From: Ligula intestinalis
Taxonomy: Eukaryota; Platyhelminthes; Cestoda; Diphyllobothriidea; Diphyllobothriidae
Length of the DNA: 64,000 bases
Direction: 5' to 3'
Assembly: GCA_036362985.1 (NCBI GenBank)
Contig: JAYGXS010000002.1
Location: 85,035,325 to 85,099,324, forward strand
How positions within the stretch are numbered: position 1 is the stretch's first letter; every line of letters begins with the position of its first letter. Of the stretch, positions 33,325 to 44,199 are shown in pieces. The notes under the pieces are model-generated. The model was not told where the DNA came from. It saw nothing but the letters and a program-made list of their open reading frames with translations, and ran no database searches. Made by a program: the position numbers and the translations under genes.

Positions 33325-35461
33325 TGGCACAACTAGTAGCGTCGGCGAACAGAAAGATACCCCAAATCACAAGTCAAGCAAGACAGTGTTGGTAGACAGA
33401 AATTTATTGCCGAAAAATAGGCGGTACAGAGGCCGTCTTATGGGACAACTGCCAGCTGTGTGTGCTTGCCAGATGTCTCCGCTAGGTTGTGTGTTCTCTG
33501 CAGCCAAGCCTTGCCTGCCAGGCCGTGGAAGAGTAAGCAATCATCTGCCACCAGTTAGACGAGGCGGAATTATCGATTGCCTAGGCGCCAGCGGGTCGAT
33601 AACACGCGGAGTAGATGACTAATCACGGGTATAAGCTCTGGCAGGGCGAAAGCAGAGTCGTGCGGCAAGTTCCCACAGTACCCCCCGGCAAGACCGAAGG
33701 CGGCGGATATTGACGCCGAAGGCAGGATGGCCACCTGAAAATATGGGTAACAAAACGATCGGGGAAATAAAGGTGGCGTCCACTACGGGTGAAATATACA
33801 GGGGTCTGAGAAGAGAAGTTGGCGTGGACAGTGGCAGAAGTGTGGGAGTTTGAGGTAGTGGCAGAAGTGGTAGAGTTGGAGGCAGGGACAGGTTAGGGTT
33901 GCGGACCGGAGGTAAGAGGTGAAATGCGGGATGGTTGAATAGCGGGCTGGGGAGGAGGTGAAACAGGGGGCAGAAGAACAGAGGGCTCATCCAGCGAAGT
34001 GTCCGGGACAGCAGCCTTGAGCCGGTCAACGCTCACAACCTCCTCGCGAGTACCACACTGGATGCGGTGTGTTTTTTCCCACGCGAAAGGACATGGAATG
34101 GTCTCTCGTAGGGTGATTTCAAGGGCCGTCGGAAGCGATCACATCATAGAAAGACGTGAGTACAGGTCACCAAGTCTTTCTCGAGGTAAGACTCGGAGAG
34201 AGAGGGTCTGGGCGGAACCGGGAATAGCGTCCGCAGAAACTGCCGGAGGTGATGCAGGAGGTTGGCAGGATCCTCGACCGCATCTGGAGGAGATGGCGAG
34301 ATCAGCTCACCAGGAAGTCGGACAGGGGCACCAAACACCAGTTCAGCGGCGGAGCAGTCAAGGTCCGATTTGAGGGCGGAGCGGATGCCCATGAGGACCA
34401 GGGGGAGGTGGTCCGTCCAGTTCTCCGGATCGGCTGCGGTGCGTAGGGAGGCCCTCAACTGGCGATAGAACCGCTCGACCATCCGGCTGGCAGCCGGGTG
34501 ATAGGCTGTAGTGCGAATGTGAATACAGCCTAAAAAGGAGAGAACAGACTGGAATAGATAAGACTCGAACTGAGCACCGCGATCAGTCGTGATAGTGGAT
34601 GGAGTGCCGAAGATGGCAACCCAACAACTGAGAAACGCCTTAAACATCGTTGGAGCCTTAGAGGAATGGCCTCCGGCCAGTGGGTGAAACGATCCACGCA
34701 GGTGAGGAGGTAGGAACAGCCGTTGGACGGAGGCAGGGGACCTACGATGTCCAGGTGGACGTGACGTGGAAGTGACGTCGCTGTTTCGTAGACAAGTATC
34801 ACACTTCGAGGGGCCTATGCGGAAACTACCGCCTTGACCCTGGCGAAGAGTGTGCTTCCGGGAGATCTAGCGCGAACAAATTTTGTTTTAAAACGTGTAA
34901 ATTGGCCCGTGGAGCCTGGTGGTCGCCTTCCAATCACAAGTGCAGGAGACGAGTGCACTCCCAGTGATGCGAAATGTGGTCAGTATTTGATGTTCCCGCA
35001 CGCCGTATCCGGTTACAATCCGAATAACTACAAATTTTCTAAATGTAGTCGGCGCTCTATTGGTGCGGTGCTTGAACTCAGATCACGTTGGCATCACCAA
35101 TTGTCACAACTAGTAGCGTCGACGAACAGAAAGATACCCTAAATCACAAGTCAAGCAAGACAGTGGTGGTAGACAGAAATTTACTGCTGAAAAATAGGCG
35201 GTACAGAGGCCGTCTTATGGGACAACTGCCAGCTGTGTGTGCTCGCCAGATGTCTCCGCGAGGTTGTGTCCGCTGCAGCCAAGCCTTGCCTGCCGGGCCG
35301 TGGAAAAGTAATCAATCATCTGCCGCCAATTAAACGAGGCGGAATTATCGATTGCCTATGAGTGTAGGCGCCAGCGGGTCGATAACACGCGGAGTATATG
35401 ACTAATCACGGGTATAAGCTCTGGCAGGGCTAAAGCAGGGTCGGTGCGGCAAGTTCCCACA
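33325..35461 (-). mobile_element. gypsy-like LTR retrotransposon, internally deleted
   Basis: LTRs at 33325-33677 (353 bp) and 35102-35461 (360 bp) are highly similar direct repeats. On the minus strand they start TGTGGGAACTTGCC and end GTTGTGACA or GTTGTGCCA. The minus-strand 5' LTR (right) is followed by TTGGTGATGCCAACGTGATC, a mutated tRNA-Trp primer site. The 3' LTR is preceded by a polypurine tract GCCGGGGGGTAC. Only part of integrase remains between them. Target duplication ATCT/ATTT (33321-33324, 35462-35465), one mismatch. Orientation, primer and integrase suggest a CsRn1-like gypsy element. Confidence 0.85.
33680..34802 (-). pseudogene. gypsy integrase fragment and C-terminal tail
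   Basis: Minus strand: HLDIVGPLPPSNGCSYLLTCVDRFTHWPE (first catalytic Asp), frameshift near 34650, STITTDRGAQFES (second Asp), AYHPAASRMVERF (catalytic Glu), then a C-terminal region. That region ends in a proline-rich tail closing with SGRHLYFPDRF. Integrase inserts cDNA into the genome. gag, protease, RT and RNase H are absent. Broken by frameshifts. Confidence 0.85.
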
Positions 35462-35669
35462 ATTTTTGTCTCAGTCAGCCTTGATGGTATTTGGACAGAC
35501 CGTGCGAGGTTACGCCGCGGTGTGGGCGCAGCCGAGACCGGACATTTTATTAAGTCGCGCCAGACAGTGAGGGAGAGATGGACAGGATGCGGACGGTCAG
35601 CGTGAGTGCATCTTTGGTGTGATTAGTCGGCGATCACGGGTTCCCACAGTGGCGCTAATGATCACTACA
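35462..35669 (+). mobile_element. LTR family B, right half
   Basis: Last 208 bp of the split family B LTR, ending GGCGCTAATGATCACTACA. Aligns with 32185-32384. Confidence 0.7.
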
Positions 35670-36710
35670 CATCTGCCCCCCCCCCCACTTACCCGACACA
35701 AGCAAGCGGCAGAATAATTTATAATCTGCTCACTTGCTTTTACTCTTTGGGCACAAGTTTACCATATAGCCATGGGTTCAGTTAATATTTCTTTTAAGAA
35801 TAGGCCTGAGTGGGGTGCAAATGAGTGACGTTTAAGCTATTAGGTAAAGGTCGTATCTAGAAAAAAAAGTGTACGTGAAACAACACGCGCTTCTGGTAGA
35901 TTTATATCAGTTTTCTGACAGCTAGTATTTAGAGCTCTCCTCTACTTTGGTCTTTTGTCAAGGGCTCCGATCTATCCTAAAGTTCTGGATGAAGTTAAAT
36001 TACCCTACGTGCATGTCAAGCAAAATTGCAGTCAACCTACTTTATATGTTTTTATTCTGATGATCTAGAGTGCACCGATGGAAACTAGCATCGGATTTTG
36101 TTTCTGACACTATAGTTCTTTAAAGGGCAAACATACGAGACAACCCACACCATGAACATGAAGCTGCTTAATGCCGGCCATCCGAAGCTCTATTTTGACT
36201 TAAGATATTACTGAGTAGCATTTCAAGTAGTGCTATGTGGCCATCTTCCGGACATACCGGGGCACCCTTTTCGAATACCTCAGAAGATAGCTTATCCTCG
36301 GCATAAGGAAGAAAAGAAAAACTTTGAGCTGAAAGGATAGAGTTCTCCGTTTCCAAGAATTCTGCAGATTACGTTGGAGTTGTTTGAGTCACCGGACTCA
36401 AAGTAAAATACAAAGCCAAAAATCTGTTTTCGAGTAACTTGGTATTGCAGGCCTTTAACTATGCCTCGCTTTCCTTATTTTTTTTATCTGGGTTCATCTT
36501 CCTCCTAGCAACAGCGTGCAAAGTTGCCGGAACCGAATTACAGACGCATAAATGCCTCAACTGATTTTTGTTTGAAAGGAATTTAGACCCACGACCCACC
36601 TAGCGGTCCAGAGGAAATCGTTCTGGGGGCTTCATCTGCAGTCTGAAAAACAATTAGAATCAGAAATGCATGTTTGGCTACTATGAGCGCACACGCGAGT
36701 CCCAGGCAGT
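35670..36710. other. no recognised feature
   Basis: AT-rich; starts with a C10 run. No supported gene. Confidence 0.4.
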
Positions 36711-36714
36711 AATT

Positions 36715-36870
36715 GAGAAGAAGAAAAAGGATTCGATCGCTGGGACAACGCTCTTATTCGCCTGATGTTTCGACCCCCGTTGCAGATTCTTCATCAGAGA
36801 CAAGAACAGAAAATTTTAGCTGAAGGGGGTGATGCATGCGCAGGAAGTCACAATATTTATAGGACACAGT
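36715..36870 (-). mobile_element. PLE 3' end with hairpin motif
   Basis: Minus strand: ..TATAAATATTGTGACTTCC.., CTGATGA, hairpin, TCGAAACATCAGGCGAATAA, GATCGAATCC, TTCTTCTTCTC tail. Confidence 0.7.
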
Positions 36871-37029
36871 CATTAATTTTTAATTTCCTGAGAAATTAAT
36901 TTCTGTTCACGGTACATATCAATATTAAGGTCGATAGGCGTAGACCAAAATTGTAAGTGTATATTTGTGCTGAAACCCGTCAACCCCTGTGAAATATACA
37001 CATTCTGCCAACAGACAGACTTTAGTAGT

Positions 37030-37318
37030 GTAAACTGACGTTTTAACTTACCATACTAACAGCCTAAGTACTTGCTAAAAGGCCCAGACAAGTGTTTCGC
37101 CGGTATTCTGCCACTACTTGACATAGGAGATTAAAAAAGGGAACTTTCAAATCCGGTATATCAACCAGAAAGTAGACAGGGAAAGCTGGGGAACCCAGTG
37201 ATGAGCCGAACCCCTCGCAGCTGTGGCAAGCAGCGGCAGAATACCGGTTTACACGTGTCTGGGCCTTTTAGCAAGTACCTAGGCTGTTAGTATGGTAAGT
37301 TACAACACCACAGTTTAC
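37030..37318. mobile_element. 289-bp inverted-repeat element (MITE)
   Basis: Ends GTAAACTG..CAGTTTAC with inverted arms of about 95 bp (37030-37125 and 37225-37318). The arms share TTAACTTACCATACTAACAG and GGCCCAGACA. AGT flanks both sides, a possible 3-bp duplication. No coding capacity. Confidence 0.75.
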
Positions 37319-38057
37319 AGTCATGACTGCACACATGGTAACGATCGATAAACTCATTCTCGTTCCCGCCTCCTCCCTCTTGTGACCGACTACTGCCCCG
37401 TCCTTTGCCTCCCCCCCCTCCATAAATCACACTTCACAGGCTTTAAATGTAGCATGCACTATCTTGTTGTGATAACTACCTCCCCTCTCCACTCCCCCCT
37501 TTCACTATGCACTAATAGCTCATACTCTACCTATCAAGTCTCAACCTTCTAGGTCGATACTTTATTGGACAGTTAATTTATCCTATTAATAGGCAATGAC
37601 CGTTTGTAGAGATAGCAAAAATGTACCATGTCAATAGATTCTGCTAGTCTTGTGATCTGTGCCTCATTCAAATTTCTTCCGGGAAAACAATGTTTCATCT
37701 ATTGTAATCGTTCTGTAAAGAAGAGATGAAGAGGCAATGCTAAACATGGTAAAAAAATTATCGCTGCTTTGAAAACTACGTGATCAGTATGTTGTTACTG
37801 CACCTGCATTGTAACTCTACGGCTAGATTGTGTCCCTGTTCCAAAATACGCCTACTGTTGGTGCTTTATTTCTGTATTTAATTTCCCGGACAAACCTGCT
37901 GTGCTCTGCTAAGGCAGTGAAGATAAGACTTGCACCAGCTGTGAACTGCTTAGGAAATCTTGCTAGGGCAGTCAGCTTATTTTATCAGCTTCGATGTATT
38001 CTATAGGTTGGGCGGGTAGATTCGTCCAAGTATGATTACATGCACCTCTCCTGGTGG

Positions 38058-38141
38058 GGTCCTCGTAGCTCATTTGGCCAGAGCGTTGGCTGCACTAAAG
38101 CCTACCCCTCTCCGGCGTGGGTTAGAATCCCACCGAGGCTG
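38058..38141 (+). tRNA. degenerate tRNA-Ser-like sequence (pseudo-tRNA or SINE head)
   Basis: A cloverleaf can be drawn. The acceptor stem is GTCCTCG/CGAGGCT (one mismatch, one G-U), with a GCTC/GAGC D stem and a GTGGG/CCCAC T stem with a TTAGAAT loop. A long variable region is present as in tRNA-Ser. The anticodon stem has only 4 pairs and position 33 is not T, so it is unlikely to be functional. Confidence 0.35.
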
Positions 38142-38349
38142 TTCAGATGGCCCGGACGCGAGTAGTAACTCGGACAAACCTGAGAGTAGCAAAACAAACG
38201 GACCTGACTGACGACCGGTTCATGCAGTTACAAACGACCTTCAAAGGGTGGACATTAGGCCAGGACAACGGAGGCACGCGCGAGCGAGGCTGCCCCAGGG
38301 CCGGGTCGCCGCTATCGGGAGGTCACGATGAAGACATGCACAGGCGCGC

Positions 38350-38640
38350 ACAAGCAAGCGTGCGCACGGCCACTCGTGGAGAGCCAATGGGGAGAAAGGA
38401 ATACTGGCCTTTAAACATGCTGCCACCACTGAAGGCGGCCACTCTGGTGCTGGAGACGCTGCCGAGAAGAGACCGACCACAGAAGACAAGCTGCTGGACA
38501 CACAGGAAACAGAGCTGATGTACTAGTACAACTGACAGTACAGTACTATCTGCTATCCTGTTCTGCCTTCTCTTCTTACCACGTAACTAGCGGACATAAC
38601 CGGTGTTGACACAGGAACACACGCGGTTGTAAGAAGTCTT
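38350..38640 (+). repeat. direct repeat, left copy (LTR-like)
   Basis: Near-identical blocks to 39655-39940: GCGCACGGCCACTCGTGGAG, GACCGACCACAGAAGACAAG, GGACACACAGGAAACAGAG. The pair flanks about 1 kb with an ORF. Upstream lies the tRNA-like sequence. Confidence 0.7.
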
Positions 38641-38786
38641 TCACAACTGGGTCAGATAAATTGACCTAAAACGTGCTTCTTTAGCTGAAGCGTTACGATA
38701 GAAAAGTACGAAAAGTAGAATAGTACGTTATACCCGCTGTCTGTAAGAGGAAAGTCAACATTTGAGTTCAAACCTGAAAGGTTTGC

Positions 38787-39485
38787 ATGCAGACTAGTAT
38801 GGCCAGAAGTTCCATAATTACTACAGACATATTAGGTCTTCTACTAATGCTGAACTTCGCTGCAGCTACTACTAACACACAGCCGAATGCAAGAAAGTGT
38901 CGAGGAGCCCTTGAGACACTCGAATTTAAAGTTCAAGCCGTACGGTCTTCTTTGTATTGCCTTCGTCATCCCCGGAAGAGGCAGCCGAAGAGCAAGCAAT
39001 TCCTGAGACCAAGTAATATTGAAGCTGACGTTTGGAAAAAACTTGTTCTCATCGTCAGATCGTCGTGCCTACTCTTTCGCTGGCCTCTGATGAAGGTGCC
39101 TCGGCTGAAAGACATTATATTTGGCGGAAATCGTTCAGTGCAATACTCATTTTCGAGAGCTCTGACCATACTAGCATCCCTATATCTAGGGATGCAGCCT
39201 AACCTTATTAGCTCTTCTAGCTTATTGAAAGATGACCTCATAGCGTATCCTCTCACGGGGACCTTACGGGGGCCTTTAGTGTTCTGTAAAGCGAAATCTC
39301 AGGAGATATCTTTGTTCATTGTGGCCGAAAGAGTGTACAATCGGTGTGCTTCGGGCCTGGTTATGCCAAAAACTAGCAATACCGCTGACCTATCCTATTC
39401 CCAAAACGTGAAGCAGAAGAGATTTAAATGCTGTCGTTTCACTGCATGTACAAAGCATCATCAGCGAAAATATGCTTTATTTTGA
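38787..39485 (+). CDS. unrecognised 232-codon ORF between direct repeats
   Basis: The second methionine starts MARSSIITTDILGLLLMLNF with AAATT after it, which resembles a signal peptide. A Cys-containing segment (ARKCRGALETLEFKV) follows. From about 38950 to 39110 the frame runs through an antisense PLE 3' end, so that middle part is transposon-derived, and the rest shows no family. Either a chance frame, a decayed first exon overrun by a PLE end, or cargo of the repeat-flanked unit. Confidence 0.25.
   Translation: MQTSMARSSIITTDILGLLLMLNFAAATTNTQPNARKCRGALETLEFKVQAVRSSLYCLRHPRKRQPKSKQFLRPSNIEADVWKKLVLIVRSSCLLFRWPLMKVPRLKDIIFGGNRSVQYSFSRALTILASLYLGMQPNLISSSSLLKDDLIAYPLTGTLRGPLVFCKAKSQEISLFIVAERVYNRCASGLVMPKTSNTADLSYSQNVKQKRFKCCRFTACTKHHQRKYALF
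38950..39110 (-). mobile_element. PLE 3' end with hairpin motif
   Basis: Third copy of the family at 4629 and 5345. Minus strand: CTGACGA, stem, CAAACGTCAG, and the end GGAAGAGGCAGCCGAAGAG-type in complement. Confidence 0.6.
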
Positions 39486-39654
39486 AGGAAAATATCCAAC
39501 ATTTTCCGCAAAAAATGGCTCCATTCACTGAGAGCAAGGGATAAGGTAAGGAAAAAGGTCAAAGAATACTCAAAAAGTAAAGGTTTTGTCGGGATGACCG
39601 AGCTCGTGAGCCACCACCCTTGTCATCCAGACAAACAGACAGACACCCTGAGGT

Positions 39655-39940
39655 CACGCCTGGCCAGGGAAAAAGCGCGCGCACGGCCACTCGTGGAGAG
39701 CGAATGGGGAACAATACCTACTGCCCCTTAAATAGCGAAGCTGCGAGCAAAATGGGACTCTTTGCCTGAGACGAGACCGACCACAGAAGACAAGCTGCTG
39801 GACACACAGGAAACAGAGCTGATGTAATAGTACAACTGACAGTAAAGTACTAGCTGTTATCCTGTTCTGCCTTCTCTTTCTAACGCGTAACTGGGGAACA
39901 TAACCAGTGTTGACACGGGAACACACGAGGTTATAACAGG
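39655..39940 (+). repeat. direct repeat, right copy (LTR-like)
   Basis: Partner of 38350-38640, ending ..GTGTTGACACGGGAACACAC. No clear target duplication found. Confidence 0.7.
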
Positions 39941-40055
39941 TTTACGCGATATACCAAATTAAGATTCGAACAAAAAAATCTACCCAGGTTTACTGATGAC
40001 CGGGTTTGATAGAGTAGTGCCTTAGGCCACTAAACCAGACGCAAATATCAGAATG

Positions 40056-42149
40056 CGAAGATGCAATCACTGGAACAAGAGATTTATTTGCCTGACGTTT
40101 CAGATTCCGTCGGTAATCCTTAGTCATAGGTCTGAGACATGCGCAGATAAGGGGTGATACATGCACAGATTGCACGGTATTTATAGTTCACAGCGGTCAC
40201 CCGCATGCGTACTATACTTGTCAGTTCTTGTAGTCACCGCTTGAGGTCTTAATTGGTGCGGTGATTGTTCATTAACTGCCACAGCGTTCTTGTCCGCGTC
40301 GGATGCGGGTTTGGTAATTGCGCGACAATTATGCCCGCTGTCGTCGGAGTTGTTGTTGCACCCAGTCCTTCCCACGTGACTGATTTTCTTGCTCAGGAAA
40401 TGTCTCAGTACACCGTATGGGAACGCCAAATCGTTGCGCTTGTTGATGAACTGGGGGCCTGAAAACCATGACTCGAGTAGCTCGCAGCTCACGCGGTTGT
40501 CCCCTCTTGCGAGGATTTCGGCCTCGGCAAACTTGAAAATATGGTCGGGTCCCGTTGAGTGAGCTGCAACCTGGGAGTTGGCGTCTTTCTTCCTCACCGC
40601 CGCTGCATGCTCGGCCATTCGCGTCCGGAGTAATCTCCCAGTTTCTCCGACGTAGTGGCTTTGTCCACAACTACACCAGATCCGGTAAACGACTCCATCC
40701 GTTTCCTGCCGTGGCAGTGGGTCTTTCGGCCTCATGACCCGGCGTCTGATGGTTGCTTCCGCCCTGCGTGCAACTCCAACTCCAAGTGGGGTGAGTAGAC
40801 AGCTGACTGCTTCCGATACATTCTTCATGCACGGAAGAGCTCGCCAAACGTTTGGGCCAGCTGGACATGGCTTCTTCTCTCGTTTGCGTATGCACTGATT
40901 GACAAAATTTTGCGGGTAACCATTCGCTCTCAGTACCCGTCGAACATATTGCAATTAAGCAATTTTGTCTTCCGTTTCGCTGCAATGCGTCTCGACGCGC
41001 CGGAATAGCCCTCTTACGCAGCTGCGTTTGTGAGCGATTGGGTGGTTGCTGTTGTAGTTCAGGACTTACATAGTGTTGGTTGCTTTCCTGAACACTTAAG
41101 TCTTCAGGTCACCATGGTCTTTGCGGCAAACGAGGACATCCAGGAAGGTCAGTTGGTAGTTTTTTCTTCCTCCATCGTAAATTGAATGTCCAGGAAGACG
41201 ACGTTTAGACGTTCCTTGCATGTCAGCACTTGATCCCGCTCAATTACGACGAAGGTGTCGTCCACATACCGAGCCCAGAGTTTCGGTCTGTGGTGTCGGA
41301 AAACCAGCGACTCCAGCCGTTGCAGGACCACTTCTGCTATGAGTCCGGAAATGGGCGAACCCATAGGCGTGCCCTTCACCTGCTCGTAGATAGTTCCGTT
41401 GAAGGTAAAGTACGTCTTCAGGTAGAACTTTAGGAGCTGGAGGATTTGAGCGTGCCCATGGCGATTCTCCGTTTCGTCGTATTTCTCTCGTAGGAGTTGT
41501 TGTATAGTCTCAACGGCCAGGTCCTGTGGAATAGAAGTAAAAAGGGACGTGACATCAAAGGAAACCATGATATCATTTGGCTGGAGGCTTACCCCTTTAA
41601 GTTTCTCCAAGAATTGTGTTGACGACCTGACTGTTGTGTCTGAATCCGCGGTCAAGAATTTGAGCCGTCGAACAGCCACTTCGCCAGTCCGTAGGTTAGA
41701 GTTCCTTTGAGAGATACGATTGGCCGGCGGGGGGCGCCCTCTCTGTGCACCTTGGGGAGACCATAGAAGCGGGCCAGGGCCGTTTCTTGCGCTCTCGCCA
41801 TGCGTCGGTCGATTGGTGATATTGCACCGGAGTTCTACATTGCCAACAGCGTTGTGTTGATCTCGCGTGTCAGCGTTTTCATGGGGTTGGATTTGCACGG
41901 GACGTAGGACTGACGATTGTCCAACAAAGTTTGAGCTTTGTTAATGTAGTCTGTCCTGTCCAATATGACAGTTGACCATCCCTTGTCCGCCGGCACGAAA
42001 ACGAGGTCATTGTCAGCTCTGAGTTCTTTCAGTGCCTTAGGTTCGACCTTGGAGAGAACGTCACGTGGTCGATGTGCCATGAGGAGGGACGACACCTGAT
42101 GACGTATGATGTTTTTCGTTTCGTCTGCTGCTTCTGTTTGGCTCAGAAT
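40056..42149 (-). mobile_element. Penelope-like element, longest copy
   Basis: Minus strand, from 5': KNIIRHQVSSLLMAHRP, LVFVPADKGWSTVILDRTDYI, frameshifts near 41700-41900, FLTADSDTTVRSST, motif A SFDVTSLFTSIPQD, motif B KGTPMGSPISGL, motif C YVDDTFVVIE, a TAA at 41066-41068, and HKRSC. A second TAA follows in IA-LQYVRR. Then comes the intact GIY-YIG ORF 40181-40954: VVYRIWCSCGQSHYVGETGR, RTRMAEHAAAVRK, AEILARGDNR and ELLESWFSGPQFINKRND. The 3' UTR has a degraded hairpin motif (CTATGAC) at 40095-40145. PLEs copy by target-primed reverse transcription; this copy is defective. It faces its partner at 42150. Confidence 0.93.
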
Positions 42150-43550
42150 TGATCCTCCAGCTCCTAAAGTTCTACCTGAAGACGTACTTTAACTTCAACG
42201 GAACTATCTACGAGCAGGTGAAGGGCACGCCTATGGGTTCGCCCATTTCCGGACTCATAGCAGAAGTGGTCCTGCAACGGCTGGAGTCGCTGGTTTTCCG
42301 ACACCACAGACCGAAACTCTGGGCTCGGTATGTGGCCGACACCTTCGTCGTAATTGAGCGGGATCAAGTGCTGACATGCAAGGAACGTCTAAACGCCGTC
42401 TTCCTGGACATTTAATTTACGATGGAGGAAGAAAAAACTACCAACTGACCTTCCTGGATGTCCTCGTTTGCCGCAAAGACCATGGTGACCTGAAGACTAA
42501 AGTGTTCAGGAAAGCAACCAACACTATGTAAGTCCTGAACTACAACAGCAACCACCCAATCGCTCACAAACGCAGCTGCGTAAGAGGGCTATTCCGGCGC
42601 GTCGAGACGCATTGCAGCGAAACGGAAGACAAAATTGCTTAATTGCAATATGTTCGACGGGTACTGAGAGCGAATGGTTACCCGCAAAATTTTGTCAATC
42701 AGTGCATACGCAAACGAGAGAAGAAGCCATGTCCAGCTGGCCCAAACGTTTGGCGAGCTCTTCCGTGCATGAAGAATGTATCGGAAGCAGTCAGCCGTCT
42801 ACTCACCCCACTTGGAGTTGGAGTTGCACGCAGGGCGGAAGCAACCATCAGACGCCGGGTCATGAGGCCGAAAGACCCACTGCCACGGCAGGAAACGGAT
42901 GGAGTCGTTTACCGGATCTGGTGTAGTTGTGGACAAAGCCACTACGTCGGAGAAACTGGGAGATTACTCCGGACGCGAATGGCCGAGCATGCAGCGGCGG
43001 TGAGGAAGAAAGACGCCAACTCCCAGGTTGCAGCTCACTCAACGGGACCCGACCATATTTTCAAGTTTGCCGAGGCCGAAATCCTCGCAAGAGGGGACAA
43101 CCGCGTGAGCTGCGAGCTACTCGAGTCATGGTTTTCAGGCCCCCAGTTCATCAACAAGCGCAACGATTTGGCGTTCCCATACGGTGTACTGAGACATTTC
43201 CTGAGCAAGAAAATCAGTCACGTGGGAAGGACTGGGTGCAACAACAACTCCGACGACAGCGGGCATAATTGTCGCGCAATTACCAAACCCGCATCCGACG
43301 CGGACAAGAACGCTGTGGCAGTTAATGAACAATTACCGCACCAATTAAGACCTCAAGCGGTGACTACAAGAACTGACAAGTATAGTACGCATGCGGGTGA
43401 CCGCTGTGAACTATAAATACCGTGCAATCTGTGCATGTATCACCCCTTATCTGCGCATGTCTCAGACCTGTTTACGATTACCTATGACTAAGGATTACCG
43501 ACGGAATCTGAAACGTCAGGCAAATAAAACTCTTGTTCCAGTGATCGCAT
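42150..43550 (+). mobile_element. Penelope-like element, 5'-truncated inverted partner
   Basis: Starts inside RT (ILQLLKFYLKTYF) with motif B intact. Motif C is changed to YVAD, losing a catalytic Asp. It shares with the minus copy both the TAA at TM-VLNYNSN (42529-42531) and the derived TAA in IA-LQYVRR. GIY-YIG ORF 42643-43416 is intact and differs by only a few residues (for example QSP/QLP near the C-terminus). The 3' end at about 43497-43550 carries the degenerate hairpin and CTTCG tail. It forms a 1.4-kb inverted repeat with 40056-41456. Confidence 0.93.
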
Positions 43551-43809
43551 CTTCGTCTCCTGAACTTTTTCCTGGGACTCGAATATTCGCTATTGGTAGA
43601 CGCAAAATTTTCGCTTAATGTCTGGCAGACAGCTTAGTGGCAAAAGTAGCGTATGTAGGGCACTCGTATACCACGTGTCCCAGCATTCTTTCCTGCACAA
43701 ACGGTGGTTTTTAGAGTTTTTGGGGGTTGAGGAAACAGGATAGGCAGGGAAGGAAATTTTTAGAAGAAAGTGTTGAGTGAAAAAATTTAATCGAATTTGC
43801 TTCCCGTTG

Positions 43810-43960
43810 CCACTGGGAGTAAGTTGTTCCGCATGTAAATTGAAGGTGTGCACTACATTAATCTAACTCAAGAACGGTAATTTGGACCTCAGGTAAGTTG
43901 AAGTAGACGACCTCCTGTCCACCATGTTAGTTTTTTCGGGAAATTCAAGAAACCTGCAAC
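43810..43960. mobile_element. terminal fragment of the 19506-20400 element
   Basis: ..CGCATGTAAATTGAAGGTG..GACGACCTCCT.CCA matches the right terminal repeat of 19506-20400. The opposite end is not visible. Confidence 0.55.
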
Positions 43961-44199
43961 TAGGAAAATCTGCAGATATAAATCAACAGTTCTTCTTAAT
44001 ACAGTAAAATAAAATGCATGTAGCTTTGATTAAAGTATATTCCACTGCGTGTCCTAACTCCCCTCCCATAAAACCTTATAACCACCATTTTCGTAGGAAA
44101 ACTTGCAGGGAGTAGGGATTAATGAGTGGGCCTGTGGGCCGGGAATAGCATAGAATACTCAATATCCACAGATGTATGGAGACAGGTTGGCTTGAAACT

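Noticed and set aside
33619..34029. Leu/Pro-rich 136-codon minus ORF
   Set aside because: It is an alternative frame of the gypsy integrase C-terminal tail and LTR.
38058..38141. Functional tRNA-Ser gene
   Set aside because: Weak anticodon stem, wrong base at position 33 and acceptor mismatch; kept only as tRNA-like.
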